In this document: one piece after another, positions 6,341 to 6,711 of the stretch
Layout of the letters: every line of letters starts with the position of its first letter
How positions within the stretch are numbered: the first letter of the stretch is position 1
Source of the DNA: a bacterium
GTDB lineage: Bacteria; Zhuqueibacterota; Zhuqueibacteria; Residuimicrobiales; Residuimicrobiaceae
Direction: 5' to 3'
DNA length: 6,711 nt
Assembly (NCBI GenBank): GCA_012523655.1
Contig: JAAYTV010000357.1
Location: forward strand, 1 to 6,711
Program-made: the position numbers and the translations under genes
Notes under the pieces: model-generated
Databases searched by the model: none
The model's input: the letters and a program-made list of their open reading frames with translations, nothing else
Told to the model about the DNA's origin: nothing

Positions 6341-6711
6341 ACCTTGACCTCCTTTATCTTCACCGCACCGAAAAGAGCCGGTTTGGTCCATCTGTCGATC
6401 AAGGGCGTCAACCCGTTCATGATCAGGATGGCAAAGCTGACGCCTTCGGGAAAGCTGCCCCACAGGCGGATGGCCGCAGTCAACAATCCGCAGCCGGCGC
6501 CGAAAATGAGTTGTCCGCCTCTTGACACCGGCGAGGTGACCATATCAGTGGCCATAAAAAAAGCGCCCAGCATCAACGAGCCGGTGGCAAGATGAAACAG
6601 TGGACTGGCGTAATGCGCCGGATCGATCAGATGCATAATGCCGGTGATCGCTGCGACCACGGCTATATAGGACAGCGGGATCTGCCAGGTGATGATCTTG
6701 CGGCCGAGCAG
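6337..6711 (-). CDS. rnfD: RnfD, membrane subunit of the Rnf electron transport complex, C-terminal part (5' end outside the window)
   Basis: The frame is open to the right edge, giving 124 visible residues that begin LLGRKIITWQIPLSYIA. RnfD/NqrB-type landmarks follow: GSLMLGAFFMATDMVTSPVS, LIFGAGCGLLTAAIRLWGSFPEG and ILIMNGLTPLIDRW. RnfD normally has about 310-360 residues and forms part of the ion-translocating membrane core. Its covalent FMN-attachment threonine lies N-terminal to this portion and cannot be checked here. The chain ends in a short basic tail, and the TGA overlaps the rnfG ATG. A GTG at 6660 is internal, not a start. Confidence 0.96.
   Translation of the reverse strand: MLGRKIITWQIPLSYIAVVAAITGIMHLIDPAHYASPLFHLATGSLMLGAFFMATDMVTSPVSRGGQLIFGAGCGLLTAAIRLWGSFPEGVSFAILIMNGLTPLIDRWTKPALFGAVKIKEVKV
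6347..6355 (-). promoter_or_regulatory. Strong ribosome binding site that fixes the rnfG start
   Basis: AAAGGAGGT on the minus strand lies 6 nt before the ATG at 6340, inside the last codons of rnfD. It is the best Shine-Dalgarno match in the window and rules out the longer rnfG reading from 6463. Confidence 0.85.

Noticed and set aside
6338..6463. A longer RnfG starting 41 codons upstream
   Set aside because: The extra residues are rnfD read in another frame, and the strong ribosome binding site at 6347-6355 points to the ATG at 6340.

Overview
The window is a bacterial chromosome segment of moderately high GC. It is densely coding, and nearly everything is on the minus strand. It contains the 3' half of an rnf operon, which implies an energised inner membrane with Na+- or H+-coupled ferredoxin:NAD chemistry. 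It also carries a secreted-type PAP2 phosphatase with a signal peptide, a fatty-acyl-CoA ligase, a KDG-kinase-like sugar kinase and the tail of a GxxExxY-family protein. Together these fit a Gram-negative, probably anaerobic or facultative environmental bacterium. GxxExxY proteins are common in FCB/PVC-type genomes, so a lineage of that kind (KSB1- or Calditrichota-like) is plausible. That placement is inference; no phylogenetic marker is present.

Layout on the + strand: (1) 1-191 is the C-terminal end of a GxxExxY / PDDEXK_3 protein, the only + strand gene. (2) 192-496 is non-coding and holds a large interrupted inverted repeat (231-292) and a strong, probably bidirectional intrinsic terminator (414-444) between the two convergent genes. 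(3) 497-1579 (minus) is a PfkB-family sugar kinase, KDG-kinase-like. (4) 1727-3439 (minus) is a long-chain acyl-CoA ligase with a good sigma70-like promoter upstream. (5) 3615-4433 (minus) is a PAP2 phosphatase with a signal peptide. (6) 4507-6711 (minus) is rnfA, rnfE, rnfG and the 3' end of rnfD. In transcription order this is D-G-E-A, with ATGA overlaps at D/G and E/A and a 17-nt gap at G/E.

How the genes work together: RnfD, G, E and A are membrane and flavin subunits of one ion-pumping electron-transfer complex. The four cluster-binding cysteines of RnfA and RnfE are all present. Because rnfA ends the cluster here and no rnfB follows, rnfB (and rnfC) are expected upstream of the window, as in B-C-D-G-E-A operons. 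The PAP2 phosphatase and the acyl-CoA ligase both point to lipid metabolism but are separate from rnf by function, and the ligase appears to have its own promoter. The kinase is a stand-alone gene ending at the terminator.

No clearly new multi-gene system is visible. The least explained element is the inverted repeat just downstream of the GxxExxY gene.
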